A stretch of 64,000 nucleotides of DNA from JBKHDT01 sp046541195 (GTDB lineage Bacteria > Pseudomonadota > Gammaproteobacteria > Halothiobacillales > Halothiobacillaceae). The stretch is from positions 10,458 through 74,457 of the forward strand of contig JBKHDT010000003.1 in assembly GCA_046541195.1 (NCBI GenBank). The letters run 5' to 3'. Of this stretch, positions 35,401 to 44,917 are shown piece by piece; within the stretch, counting starts at the first letter, position 1, and each line of letters begins with the position of its first letter. The translations under genes and the position numbers were made by a program. The notes under the pieces are model-generated. The model searched no databases. It saw only the letters and a program-made list of their open reading frames with translations, and was not told where the DNA came from.

Positions 35401-35917
35401 CCATCGGAAACAGGTCCACAATCGATCCGCGTACAGCATACTCCCCGTGCTCGAAGACCTGCGAAACCGCCCGGTAGCCGGCCGACTCGAGCTGCTGGCG
35501 GAATCGGTCGATATCAAGGCGTTCACCGACTGTCAGGATCAGACTGCGGCTCGCGATGTACTCGGGAGGCGGAAGCCGCTGAGCCAGCGTCGGCGCGGCC
35601 ACGATGACGGCGCCGGTTGTGCGCCGCGGCAGGTGCCAGAGTCGGGACAGCCGGTCGGAGATGATGTCCTGGTGCGGTGAGAAACGGTCGTAGGGCAGCG
35701 TTTCCCAGTCCGGGAAAAGCTCCGCCTCCTGGCCAAAGGCCGCCAGTTCGTCCTGCAGGCGGCTGGCGGAAAAGGCGTCCGGCACCACCAGGAGCAACGG
35801 GGCGGATCTGGAATCGATCAGTCTTGCGATGGCCAGTGCGGTGGCCGCATGGGCGGGCACCCGCCAGTAGACCGGATCTTTGGCGCTTCGGGGAATCGGT
35901 AGCGTGGAGCGGGACAT
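32465..35917 (-). CDS. mfd: Transcription-repair coupling factor Mfd
   Basis: It removes RNA polymerase stalled at lesions and recruits UvrA. The 1150-residue product (E. coli 1148) has UvrB-like N-terminal domains and an RNA-polymerase-interacting domain (VVHEDHGVGRYRGLVTLDMN). The RecG-like helicase has Walker A GDVGFGKTEVAMRA, DEEHRFGV and TATPIPRTLNMAL. The C-terminal TRCF domain contains DRFGLLPEPVRTLM. The start at 35917 gives the normal length; an ATG 20 codons upstream cannot be excluded. Confidence 0.97.
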   Translation of the reverse strand: MSRSTLPIPRSAKDPVYWRVPAHAATALAIARLIDSRSAPLLLVVPDAFSASRLQDELAAFGQEAELFPDWETLPYDRFSPHQDIISDRLSRLWHLPRRTTGAVIVAAPTLAQRLPPPEYIASRSLILTVGERLDIDRFRQQLESAGYRAVSQVFEHGEYAVRGSIVDLFPMGLEQPLRIDLFDDVIDSLRPFEPETQRSIDRIDRVELLPAREMPIDEQGIATFRRNYRNRFEGDPARSLVYRQMSDGLLPAGIESYLPLFFDQTATLFDYLPPETVAVTLPGALTACDRFFEEASERYAQRRHDPERPILSPEEIYLPRSRIDAGIGALPRLLGIDPDDPSLPQAIRLPGDPLPDLSVDSRRDNPFGALAQFLGDFSGRTLIAAESAGRREALIESLGSAGLPVGTISGWPAFEQDDTLRLAITVAPIEQGAVLDGGELALVAETDLFAERVGQRRRPTTRTRDADALIHNLTELAEGAPVVHEDHGVGRYRGLVTLDMNGIEQEFLLLEYANDDRLYVPVSALHLISRYTGAGDEAAPLHRLGSNQWEKARRKAAEQVRDVAAELLDIHARRAARKGHSFGTPDEDYRRFAEEFPFETTTDQQAAIDSVLLDMRAPRPMDRVVCGDVGFGKTEVAMRAAFVAVRDGMQVAVLVPTTLLAEQHLRNFRDRFANWPVRIEGLSRLSGSGKANTVLADVEAGKVDIIIGTHKLLQGQTRFKRLGLMIIDEEHRFGVRDKERLKALRAEVDLLTLTATPIPRTLNMALSGIRELSIIATPPRERLAVKTLVTEWDGALVREAVLRELKRGGQIYFLHNEVRSIERVARELEELVPEARARVAHGRMPERALEQVMADFYHQRFNVLVATTIIESGIDVPTANTILINRADKLGLAQLHQIRGRVGRSHHRAYAYLIVPDRRTLTADASKRLEAIEQLEDLGVGFTLATHDLEIRGAGELLGENQSGQMHEVGFTLYMELLERTVKALKSGNTPQLDKPLHHGAEIDLGLPALIPADYVPDVHTRLILYKRIANTETPSALDEMRVELIDRFGLLPEPVRTLMTVTGLRQRATPMGIVKMEFAAGGGRILFTERPQIEPMRIIELVQQHPQTYRLTGETLRIQQDLSDPARRVATAHELLDHLGGPDGRGGA

Positions 35918-36078
35918 GGTCGAGTCGATGGTTTCAGGTGCGGCCGGAGGACGCGGTCGGGCGCGTCGGATGGGCATGCGCAGCCGGCATGGGTGCGCGA
36001 CAGTTTAAACCAGATTGCACCGCTTGGCTCAGGGCGATCCGGCTGGGCCCGCGTCGGGCCGAAGGCAGGTACATGCAA

Positions 36079-36100
36079 AGGCCCCGCCTCGGCGGGGCCT
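36079..36100 (-). terminator. Terminator-like hairpin downstream of the SprA-like gene
   Basis: AGGCCCCGCC and GGCGGGGCCT form a near-perfect stem at 36079-36100. Read on the minus strand it is followed by TTTGCAT, a short T-run, and it lies between the metalloprotease stop and mfd. Confidence 0.5.
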
Positions 36101-36155
36101 GTTCAAGGCGTCTGTTGTCGGGCCGGGTTGTCGATCCCGGACACCCTGCAGCCGA

Positions 36156-36767
36156 TTACACCCGGTAATCGACCTGGGCGCCCGGTGCGCCAGCCGGGTC
36201 ATCCCCGCTTGCGTCCTGATAACCTTGCTGCCGAAGCTCCCGCAACTCCCGCTGCGCCTCGGCCCGCATGGCCCGGGCGTCGGATGCCGCCGCGCGGTCA
36301 GCCGGCGACGGGTCGGCCGGAGCCAGTGCTGCCTTGATGATCTGATCGGCCTTTCGGATCGTGGCGGCCGGGTCGTCCGGCACCGGGCTGGTGTCAATCC
36401 GGACCTCGCCCCCCACGATATAGCGCTTGCCGTCCGGGCCGGACTCGTAGTCGTAACTCCCGCCACGCACCAGCCCGGCACCCGCCGCGCGATGCGCGTT
36501 CTCGTGGGCGACGACCTCGCGCTCGCGCTTGGCGAGTTGCTCAACCTCGGCCTGTTCGCGCTCATCAAGCGTCTCGTCGCGATTGCGACTGCGAATGTCG
36601 TCGTTTGCAGCCGCCTCGCCCCGGACTACGCCACGCTCGTATTCACTCGGCGTGACCCCGTCACTGCTGCGGGCATTGCCGGCAGCAGCCCGCTTGATGG
36701 TTTCCGCGGCCTCGGGGTTGTACGGTGTCGGGTGTGTGGAAAATCCACTCAGAGCCCCAAAGTCCAT
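36156..36767 (-). CDS. SprA-related putative metalloprotease
   Basis: The 203-residue protein carries a zinc-binding HENAH motif (H88-E89...H92) in KREREVVAHENAHRAAGAGL. GGSYDYESGPDGKRYIVGGEV follows, the conserved block of the SprA-related/CJM1_0395 metalloprotease family. There is no signal peptide. The N-terminal 80 residues are charged and probably flexible, and the C-terminal 50 are helical and Ala/Arg/Glu-rich. Substrate is unknown. It is 63 bp downstream of a small gene on the same strand, probably co-transcribed. Confidence 0.82.
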   Translation of the reverse strand: MDFGALSGFSTHPTPYNPEAAETIKRAAAGNARSSDGVTPSEYERGVVRGEAAANDDIRSRNRDETLDEREQAEVEQLAKREREVVAHENAHRAAGAGLVRGGSYDYESGPDGKRYIVGGEVRIDTSPVPDDPAATIRKADQIIKAALAPADPSPADRAAASDARAMRAEAQRELRELRQQGYQDASGDDPAGAPGAQVDYRV

Positions 36768-36830
36768 ATCGCACCTCCTGTCCTCCCGGCGTCAGGGCCG
36801 GCCACTGCGGGCCGGCCACATGCCGGGGAA

Positions 36831-37109
36831 TCAGGCCATGGTGTTGAGCAGCGTCCCGACGCTGCCACCGCTGCCACCGCTGCCGCCGCTGCCACTGTCG
36901 TCCTGCTGGCGACTTTCGACCGCCTGCTGGACCACTTCGGGAGAGGCAACGTACTCGGTCGGCGTGGTGCGGGTGCTGTTGTTTTCCTGCGCGCTGCTGG
37001 CCTGGGCGGCCGGTGCAGAGCGCTGGTTCAGCACGTCATCTGCCTGACGGGCGCCACCCATGGACGCCATCGGATTGCCGAGTGCTGCGTTGTTGATGCT
37101 TTCAGCCAT
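36831..37109 (-). CDS. Small Gln/Ser/Gly-rich protein of unknown function
   Basis: The 92-residue protein is unrecognised. GGAGG lies seven bases before the ATG at 37109, the best ribosome site in this part of the window, which supports it as a real gene. The N-terminal MAESINNAALGNPMASMGG and the middle TPTEYVASPEVVQQAVESRQ look structured. The tail DSGSGGSGGSGGSVG comes from a 9-bp tandem repeat and then ends in LLNTMA. No signal peptide or membrane segment is seen. It precedes the SprA-like metalloprotease and may be its substrate or partner (inference from position). Confidence 0.7.
   Translation of the reverse strand: MAESINNAALGNPMASMGGARQADDVLNQRSAPAAQASSAQENNSTRTTPTEYVASPEVVQQAVESRQQDDSGSGGSGGSGGSVGTLLNTMA
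36861..36896. repeat. Four 9-bp tandem units (GCTGCCACC type)
   Basis: Four consecutive 9-bp units, two identical and two with one change, encode the Gly-Gly-Ser tail of the small protein on the minus strand. Confidence 0.8.
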
Positions 37110-37190
37110 TGTGATCACCTCCGGGCTTGATCTGCCATTGCCTTTCGGGCGTACCGCGCACGGTGGCGCGGACTTTTCCCTTTCCTGGTA

Positions 37191-39245
37191 TCAGTTTAGA
37201 TCATCCCGTCCGGATTTGTTCCCCTCGTCGGATGAACGGTCATGCCGCGCTGGCTGGCTGATTCGTTGCCGAACCTGCTCGATTTGTGTCGTGGAGCCGA
37301 ACAGCACCAGCACGTCACCGGCGCGCAGCCGCGTGCCCGGTTCCGGTGCCCCTCCGCGAATGCCGTTGCGCCGAAGTGCGTTGATTTCGAGAGTGCTGTC
37401 GGGGGGCAGGATCTCGTCGAGACGCCTGCCCACGGCCGCGTCGCCTTCGCGGACCGCCAGACTTTGCATGGTTTTGGTCGGCGTCGTGGCGTGATGAACC
37501 TTGCGCGGGGTTCCGGCCGAGGGGACTTCCGAAACCAGACGGGCATAGTGTTCACGTCGGATCTGGGCAATCTGGCGCAGAAAGTCGTTCATCGGCACCG
37601 CGAACTCGTGCAGCACGTAGCCGGCCAGCACCAGGGCGGACTCCAGTTCGGCGGGAATGACTTCCGAGGCGCCGGCGGCCAGCAGCTCACCAAGATGGGC
37701 CTCGCTGCGGGTCCGGACGATGATCGTCAGTTCGGGGACCTGCGCGCGTGCCGATTCGATGGTCTTGATCGCGGCCGAGGTGTCGTCATGACAGATCACC
37801 AGTACCCGGGCACGCTCGATGCCGGCAGCGGCCAGCACGGCGGGATCGGTCCCGTTGCCCAGGTGCACGGGGAGGGTCCGCGCGGCCGCCGCGCGCACGA
37901 CCTCGGGGTCACGGTCGAGCGCGATGTAGTCAAAGCCCTCGCGTTCGATCAGGTCCGCGACGGTTTGGCCCGCGTGACCAAACCCGCAGAGGACCACATG
38001 GTCCCGGCAGTCCACGCAAGCGCGCTGCAGCGTCCGGGTGGCATCCGTCATGGCCGAGCCGGGCGCCGGTCGGGCCGGCCCGGCGAGCAGTTCGGCCAGT
38101 TTCTCGTTGTGTCGCACCAGCAGCGGGGTCAGGAGCATGCTGAAGATCACCGTGGCCAGAACGATCTGCATCTGGTCGCCGGGCAGGATTTCGGGGCCGG
38201 CCAATGCCAGGAGCACGAAGCCGAACTCGCCCCCTTGTGCAAGGATGATTGCCGACCGCAACGCGACCTGCGAATCGTCGCCGAAGAGGCGACAGAGCAG
38301 GAAAACGACCAGCATCTTCAGGGACATGAGCAGGGCGAGCAGCAGCAGCACCCAGCCGATGATCTCCCCCAGCGCACCAATATGCAGCAGCATCCCGATG
38401 GTGATGAAGAACAGCCCGAGCAGAACGTCCCGGAATGGCCGGATTTCCGCCTCGATCTGGTCGCGGTACCGGGTTTCCGACAGGGCCAGCCCGGCCAGAA
38501 ATGCGCCCAGTTCGTAGGAAAGTCCGATCGAGTGGGTCGCATCGGCGAAGAGCATCACCACCAGCAGAATGCCGAGGGTGAACAGCTCGACGGAGCCGGT
38601 GCCGAGAATGTGGTGGAACAGCGGCCGAAGCAACCAGCGTCCCGAGAGAAACAGGCCCACCGCCACGATCGCGCCAAGCGCAAAGGTCCGCAGGACCTCC
38701 AGGCCGATTGCTCCGTTGCCGGTGTTGCCCTCGGCGCTGAGCAGGGGAATCACGATCAGGAAGGGGATGACGGCAAGATCCTGAAACAGCAGGACTCCGA
38801 CCGCGTTGCTGCCATGCCGGCTGTTGATCTCCATCTGTTCGGCCAGCTGCTTGATGACCACGGCGGTGGACGAGACGGCGGCGACCCCGGCCAGGACCAC
38901 CGCCAGCGCGATCGGGTGGCCCAGGATGATCGTGATGGCGGCCACCAGCCCGGAAGTGGCCAGCACCTGGAGTCCACCGAGGCCGATCACGGCCCGGCGC
39001 ATGGACACGAGCCGGGGGAACGAGAACTCCAGCCCCAGCGTGAACAGCAGGAATACCACCCCGAATTCCGCGATCTGACGGACGATTTCCGAGTCTGCCA
39101 CCAGTCCGACGCCATGTGGTCCGGCGATCATCCCGACCACGAGATACGCGACGATGGCCGGCAGGGACAGGCGCTGAAGGATCAGGACCGTGAGCACCGA
39201 GAGTGCCATGAGCACCATAATGCTCGTAATCAGGTGTTCACCCAT
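37191..39245 (-). CDS. Kef-type monovalent cation/proton antiporter (CPA2) with RCK domain
   Basis: The 684-residue protein has about 12 membrane helices (residues 1-390). It carries the CPA2 motifs AEFGVVFLLFTLGLEFS and LGAFLAGLALSETRYR, and FQDLAVIPFLI. A cytoplasmic RCK/TrkA-N Rossmann domain follows (VVLCGFGHAGQTVADLI), then a TrkA-C domain near the C-terminus (RRLDEILPPDSTLEINALRR). It probably exports K+ or Na+ in exchange for protons. The start at 39245 has AGGAG ten bases upstream and opens directly into helix 1. No kefF/kefG ancillary gene is adjacent. Confidence 0.92.
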   Translation of the reverse strand: MGEHLITSIMVLMALSVLTVLILQRLSLPAIVAYLVVGMIAGPHGVGLVADSEIVRQIAEFGVVFLLFTLGLEFSFPRLVSMRRAVIGLGGLQVLATSGLVAAITIILGHPIALAVVLAGVAAVSSTAVVIKQLAEQMEINSRHGSNAVGVLLFQDLAVIPFLIVIPLLSAEGNTGNGAIGLEVLRTFALGAIVAVGLFLSGRWLLRPLFHHILGTGSVELFTLGILLVVMLFADATHSIGLSYELGAFLAGLALSETRYRDQIEAEIRPFRDVLLGLFFITIGMLLHIGALGEIIGWVLLLLALLMSLKMLVVFLLCRLFGDDSQVALRSAIILAQGGEFGFVLLALAGPEILPGDQMQIVLATVIFSMLLTPLLVRHNEKLAELLAGPARPAPGSAMTDATRTLQRACVDCRDHVVLCGFGHAGQTVADLIEREGFDYIALDRDPEVVRAAAARTLPVHLGNGTDPAVLAAAGIERARVLVICHDDTSAAIKTIESARAQVPELTIIVRTRSEAHLGELLAAGASEVIPAELESALVLAGYVLHEFAVPMNDFLRQIAQIRREHYARLVSEVPSAGTPRKVHHATTPTKTMQSLAVREGDAAVGRRLDEILPPDSTLEINALRRNGIRGGAPEPGTRLRAGDVLVLFGSTTQIEQVRQRISQPARHDRSSDEGNKSGRDDLN

Positions 39246-39340
39246 TTGCTGCTGTCTCCTGTGACCCGGGAAAATGCGGCACGAAGCCCTCGATGGCCCC
39301 ATGCCGCGACGTTGGGGTCAAATGATGTTCTGTCCGCACG

Positions 39341-39390
39341 GTGCGATTGAATGGATTGCGCCATGGCGCGGCAGGGCGAGTCTGCCCTGC
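39341..39390 (+). repeat. Dispersed two-hairpin repeat, copy A
   Basis: This 50-bp stretch abuts the stop codon of aat. It contains the palindrome GCGCCATGGCGC and the hairpin GCAGGGC-GAGTCT-GCCCTGC. By eye it matches copy C (42051-42100) at about 38 of 50 positions. Confidence 0.6.
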
Positions 39391-40062
39391 TCAGCCGGGC
39401 ATGGTTTCTTGCATGGCCGCCTGGGCGAGGTCGAGAAACCGCTGTCGGGGAAGCTCCTCGGCGCCGAGTCTCAGCAGGTGCTCGGTGGCGAACTGGCAGT
39501 CCAGCAGGGCCAGCGGACCGAGACAGTCGTCGACCAGGAGCGCGGCGAGCGCAAACTTGGAGGCGTTGGCCGCGCGGCTGAACATCGATTCGGCGAAGAA
39601 CATCCGCCCGATCAGTACCCCGTAGAGCCCGCCGACCAGCTCGTTCCCCCTGTAGACCTCGATCGACCGGGCATGTCCCTCGGCGTGCAGTGCGGTAAAC
39701 GCGGCCTGCATCTCCGGGACGATCCAGCTCCCGGCCGATTCCGGTCTGGGTGCGGCGCAGCCCCTGATGACCGATGCAAAATCCTCGTCCACCGTCACCC
39801 GGTAGCGGCCCTGCCGGCGCCATTTTCGTAGAGAGCGGGAGAGATGGAACCGCTCCGGCACGATGACCGTGCGCGGGTCCGGACACCACCAGAGGATCGG
39901 GTCGCCCCGGGAATACCACGGAAAGATGCACTGCCGGTAGGCGGCAATCAGGCGCCTGGTGGACAGGTCGCCGCCGACCGCGATCAGGCCGCTGGATTCA
40001 ATTGTCACCTTGCGTGGGTCGGGGAACAGGTCCGGCCGGTTGCCCAGACTGTAGATCGGCAT
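39391..40062 (-). CDS. aat: Leucyl/phenylalanyl-tRNA-protein transferase
   Basis: It adds Leu or Phe to N-terminal Arg or Lys of proteins, marking them for ClpS-ClpAP degradation. The 223-residue product has GLIAVGGDLSTRRLIAAYR, IFPWYSRGDPILWWCPDPR, HARSIEVYRGNELVGGLYG and FFAESMFSR, all family hallmarks. It lies three bases downstream of yhbY on the same strand, so the two are likely co-transcribed. Confidence 0.97.
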   Translation of the reverse strand: MPIYSLGNRPDLFPDPRKVTIESSGLIAVGGDLSTRRLIAAYRQCIFPWYSRGDPILWWCPDPRTVIVPERFHLSRSLRKWRRQGRYRVTVDEDFASVIRGCAAPRPESAGSWIVPEMQAAFTALHAEGHARSIEVYRGNELVGGLYGVLIGRMFFAESMFSRAANASKFALAALLVDDCLGPLALLDCQFATEHLLRLGAEELPRQRFLDLAQAAMQETMPG

Positions 40063-40065
40063 GGC

Positions 40066-40362
40066 TCAGCGCGGCAGTTGCAGGCGTTGCCGATCCGGAT
40101 TCCGGCGGTACAGGGTGAGTACATGCCCGACGGTCTGCACAGTCTCGGCGTCGCAGTCGCGGGCAATTTGCGCCGCGATCGCCTGCTTGTCCTCGCGGCT
40201 CTGGCCGGGGATGCGCACCTTGATCAGTTCGTGCACGCGCAGGGCCTCGTTGATTTCCGCGAGGACCGCGTCGGTCAGCCCGTGCTGACCGAGCAGCACG
40301 ACGGGCTTGAGGTGATGGGCTTGTGCCTTGAGAAACTTCTGCTGGTCGCGGGTGAGTGTCAT
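40066..40362 (-). CDS. yhbY: YhbY-family (CRM domain) ribosome-associated RNA-binding protein
   Basis: The 98-residue protein is a single CRM domain involved in ribosome assembly. It has the pattern LKAQAHHLKPVVLLGQHGLT, ALRVHELIKVRIPG and VGHVLTLYRRN; the usual GxxG loop appears as GQHG. The start at 40362 (MTLTRDQQ) has GGAG upstream; the longer open frame before it has no family likeness. In E. coli yhbY diverges from rlmE; here a copper-chaperone pair lies between them. Confidence 0.93.
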   Translation of the reverse strand: MTLTRDQQKFLKAQAHHLKPVVLLGQHGLTDAVLAEINEALRVHELIKVRIPGQSREDKQAIAAQIARDCDAETVQTVGHVLTLYRRNPDRQRLQLPR

Positions 40363-40424
40363 CGGTCGCTCCGGGTGATCGCTGCGGACGTCTGCCTGGT
40401 TGCGGCGTCTTGCGCCGTCGGCTG

Positions 40425-40455
40425 GGTCATTTGCCACGGAGCGTGGCAAATGACC
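40425..40455. promoter_or_regulatory. Perfect 14-bp inverted repeat between yhbY and sco
   Basis: GGTCATTTGCCACG (40425-40438) and CGTGGCAAATGACC (40442-40455) are perfect inverted copies around a 3-base centre, without a T-tract on either strand. It sits 63 bp from yhbY and 95 bp from sco, where an operator for a dimeric regulator would be expected. An RNA hairpin or repeat relic is also possible. Confidence 0.5.
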
Positions 40456-40550
40456 AATTGCGCCGCCCCGGGAATTGCCGCAATGTTAGCGCATCCTGAA
40501 ATGATTGACCCGGTCCGCCGGGTCGGCAAGCGCAGCGAGGAGGTCCTGTC

Positions 40551-41231
40551 ATGACGCCCGTTCCCTGGTCGGTTCAAGCACGGCGCCGGTCGTGGGTCCT
40601 GTCCGCCCTGCTGATGGCGCTGGTCCTGGTGGGGCTGGCCGGCTGTGGCGGGCTCGACGACCGGGTGGCCGAGTACCAGACGCCGGATCGGCTGGTGTTC
40701 CGCACGGTGACGCCGCCGATGCCGACGGCTGAGGTCACGCTGGCTTCCGCTGATGGCGACCTGAGCACCACAGATCTGTTCGAGGGCCAATGGACCCTGC
40801 TGTACTTCGGCTATACCTACTGCCCGGACGTCTGCCCGGTGGAAATGGGTGAACTGGCGCGGGTGGCGCGCATGCTGCGCGAATCCGGCGCGGATTTCGA
40901 CTGGCAGATCGTGTTCGTTTCGGTCGATCCGGATCGGGACAGCCCGGAGCACCTGGCCACTTATGTCGAGTATTTCGACCCGGCGGTGATCGGGGTCACG
41001 GGTGCCCCCGAGGCGATTCGTGCGCTGGCAGACAGCGTGCGCGCCGACTACCGGATCGACGAGGCCTCGCGTGGCGAGGTGGGTGGTCAGCAGTATTACC
41101 TGGTCGATCATGACACGTCCTTCCGGCTGATCGCGCCGGATGGACGCATGGTTGGCGTGTTTCCTTCACCCCACGAGGCGCCGGTCATGACGCCGGTGCT
41201 TCAGTCCTTCATCGAGGAGGTTTCCGGATGA
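40551..41231 (+). CDS. SCO1/SenC copper chaperone, lipoprotein
   Basis: Sco proteins deliver or reduce copper for the CuA centre of cytochrome c oxidase. The 226-residue product has a membrane/signal segment with lipobox GLAGC (C32). A thioredoxin-like domain follows with the copper ligands C91 and C95 (YTYCPDVCPVEM) and H187 (LVDHDTSF). VSVDPDRDSPEHL is also typical. It overlaps the PCuAC gene by 4 bp. No cox gene is in the window. Confidence 0.93.
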   Translation: MTPVPWSVQARRRSWVLSALLMALVLVGLAGCGGLDDRVAEYQTPDRLVFRTVTPPMPTAEVTLASADGDLSTTDLFEGQWTLLYFGYTYCPDVCPVEMGELARVARMLRESGADFDWQIVFVSVDPDRDSPEHLATYVEYFDPAVIGVTGAPEAIRALADSVRADYRIDEASRGEVGGQQYYLVDHDTSFRLIAPDGRMVGVFPSPHEAPVMTPVLQSFIEEVSG

Positions 41232-41698
41232 GAAAGCATCATTTCACTTCGGCACTGGTCGCCCTCGGCCTGGTTCTGGCGAACCCCTTGCAGGCTGCGC
41301 CGGCGGTGTCCGGCGCCTGGGTGCCGGAAATGCCCCCCGGCGCGCATGCCTACGGAGCCTTCATGGTCCTGGAGAACCCGGATGACGAGGTGGTGTCTCT
41401 GGTTCGTGCCGAGGCACCCGGATTCTCGAAGATCGAACTGCACGAATCGGTCAACGTCGACGGAATGCACCGGATGATCGAAATGTCGGAAATCGAGATT
41501 CCCCCGGCTGGCCAGACGCTGCTGCAGCCCGGTGGGTATCACGTCATGTTGATCGGACCGCAAACCCCCCTCGCCGCAGGGGATGTGGTGCCGATCACGC
41601 TTCATTTCTCCGATGGGTCGGTCATGCAGGTTGATGCCGAGGTTCGCCGGCGTGATCAGATGAAGCGCGGACACATGGGTGGCCACGCCGGGCACTGA
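41228..41698 (+). CDS. Periplasmic copper chaperone PCu(A)C
   Basis: It passes Cu(I) to Sco or cytochrome oxidase in the periplasm. The 156-residue product has a signal peptide ending near LQAAPA. The metal motif H-x10-M-x21-H-x-M is complete: H72, M83, H105 and M107. The tail is rich in His and Met (KRGHMGGHAGH), as in several PCuAC proteins. Its start overlaps the sco stop, so the two chaperones are made together. Confidence 0.94.
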   Translation: MRKHHFTSALVALGLVLANPLQAAPAVSGAWVPEMPPGAHAYGAFMVLENPDDEVVSLVRAEAPGFSKIELHESVNVDGMHRMIEMSEIEIPPAGQTLLQPGGYHVMLIGPQTPLAAGDVVPITLHFSDGSVMQVDAEVRRRDQMKRGHMGGHAGH

Positions 41699-42192
41699 CG
41701 GGCCGCATCCACCGTCTCCACCGTCCATGCCCGCCGCAAACGTCGCCTGCTGGTCGCGCCCATCGCGGCCCGACCGGCAGGCACCGGTCCCCGGCGCAAT
41801 CAGCCCGTTTCCCGATGGCATCGGCCAGGCCCGTCCTGCCCTGCCGCACCGGGCGCGTCTGCGGCACCTGCTGGCCGGTCGTGTCGACCTGGTGTCACGT
41901 CCGCTTGTGTCACATTCGACAGGGGCCGGTGATATCATCCGAGCTTATGGTCGGCTGGCCGTTGTGCGCGCTTGCGGGGAGCGCCTTGTCGGGCAAGGCG
42001 CCGGACGGGGTCATCCGCAAGTCTTCGCGCAGCAACGCTCGGCCTGGGTTCCGCGATGTCATGGCTTGCGCCGTGGCGCGGCAGGGCATCCGTGCCCTGC
42101 AACGGAAGGTCTGCATGCGTACAGGCCCTGGCCTGGGTCTTGCGGGTGATTTCGCGCGCCGCGTGCGCGCCGGGTTTCGGGATGGATCGTCA
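41699..42192. other. About 490 bp without a recognisable gene
   Basis: Between the PCuAC gene and rlmE. It holds repeat copy C (42051-42100). Open frames here lack family likeness, and the long in-frame extension upstream of rlmE reads through the repeat, so I do not call it coding. The rlmE promoter should lie here, but I cannot identify it with confidence. Confidence 0.5.
42051..42100 (+). repeat. Dispersed two-hairpin repeat, copy C
   Basis: The hairpin GCAGGGCA-TCCG-TGCCCTGC is a perfect 8-bp stem, preceded by the CATGG-n6-CCGTG hairpin. It matches copies A and B elsewhere in the window at roughly three quarters of positions or more. Confidence 0.6.
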
Positions 42193-42819
42193 ATGGCGCG
42201 CAGTCGCAGCAGCCAGCGCTGGCTGAAGGAACACTTTTCAGACAGCTACGTACAGCGCGCCCAGCGCGAGGGCTTCCGGTCGCGCGCGGTCTACAAGCTC
42301 ATCGAGATCCAGGAACGGGACCGCATGCTCAAGCCGGGCATGCGGGTGGTGGACCTCGGTGCCGCGCCAGGCGGCTGGACCCAGTATGCCGCGTCCATCG
42401 TCGGCAGCAGCGGGCGGGTATATGCCCTTGACCTGCTGCCGGTCGACAGCTTCCCGGACGTGGATTTCATCCAGGGGGACTTCACGGACGATCAGGTGCT
42501 CGCTCGTCTGTTCGAGTTGCTCGGTGATGAGCCGGTCGACTTCGTGCTCAGCGACATGGCTCCGAACATGAGCGGTGTCGAGTCGGTCGACATTCCGCGA
42601 AGCATGTACCTGGCGGAGCTTGCGCTGGATTTTTGCGACCGGGTTTTGAACGAAAAGGGCGGTTTTCTGGTCAAGGTATTCCAGGGCGAGGGCTTCGACG
42701 AGTACCTGCGCGCCTTGCGCGCCCGTTTCGTCCGGGTGGTGGTGCGCAAGCCGGACGCTTCGCGTTCCAGGTCGAGGGAAGTCTACCTGCTCGCGCAGGG
42801 GCGTCGTCCCGGGCTGTGA
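42193..42819 (+). CDS. rlmE: 23S rRNA 2'-O-methyltransferase RlmE
   Basis: It methylates U2552 of 23S rRNA late in 50S assembly. The 208-residue product has the SAM motif VVDLGAAPGGWTQYA and the K-D-K-E catalytic set: K in FRSRAVYKL, D in VLSDMAPNMSG, K in GGFLVKVFQG and E in SREVYLL. The start at 42193 (MARSRSSQRWLKEHFSD) matches the family. It leads the conserved rlmE-ftsH pair. Confidence 0.96.
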   Translation: MARSRSSQRWLKEHFSDSYVQRAQREGFRSRAVYKLIEIQERDRMLKPGMRVVDLGAAPGGWTQYAASIVGSSGRVYALDLLPVDSFPDVDFIQGDFTDDQVLARLFELLGDEPVDFVLSDMAPNMSGVESVDIPRSMYLAELALDFCDRVLNEKGGFLVKVFQGEGFDEYLRALRARFVRVVVRKPDASRSRSREVYLLAQGRRPGL

Positions 42820-42936
42820 TATGGTGTCGGCTGGGGGCGGTGCGGATGATGTCGACCTGATGTCCGCAATTGCGTGACGCCCTGCGGTGTCACGGTTGGC
42901 CGCCGCGTCCCGGCGAGCGATTTTCCGAGGTGGTTA

Positions 42937-44910
<1,974 letters not shown>

Positions 44911-44917
44911 CCCGCCC

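Noticed and set aside
37242..39350. Plus-strand frame of about 700 codons opposite the Kef-type gene
   Set aside because: The minus strand has clear antiporter and RCK motifs; the plus frame is low complexity and motif-free.
41815..42192. Extended N-terminus of RlmE
   Set aside because: The in-frame extension crosses repeat copy C and has no family likeness; the ATG at 42193 gives the normal protein.
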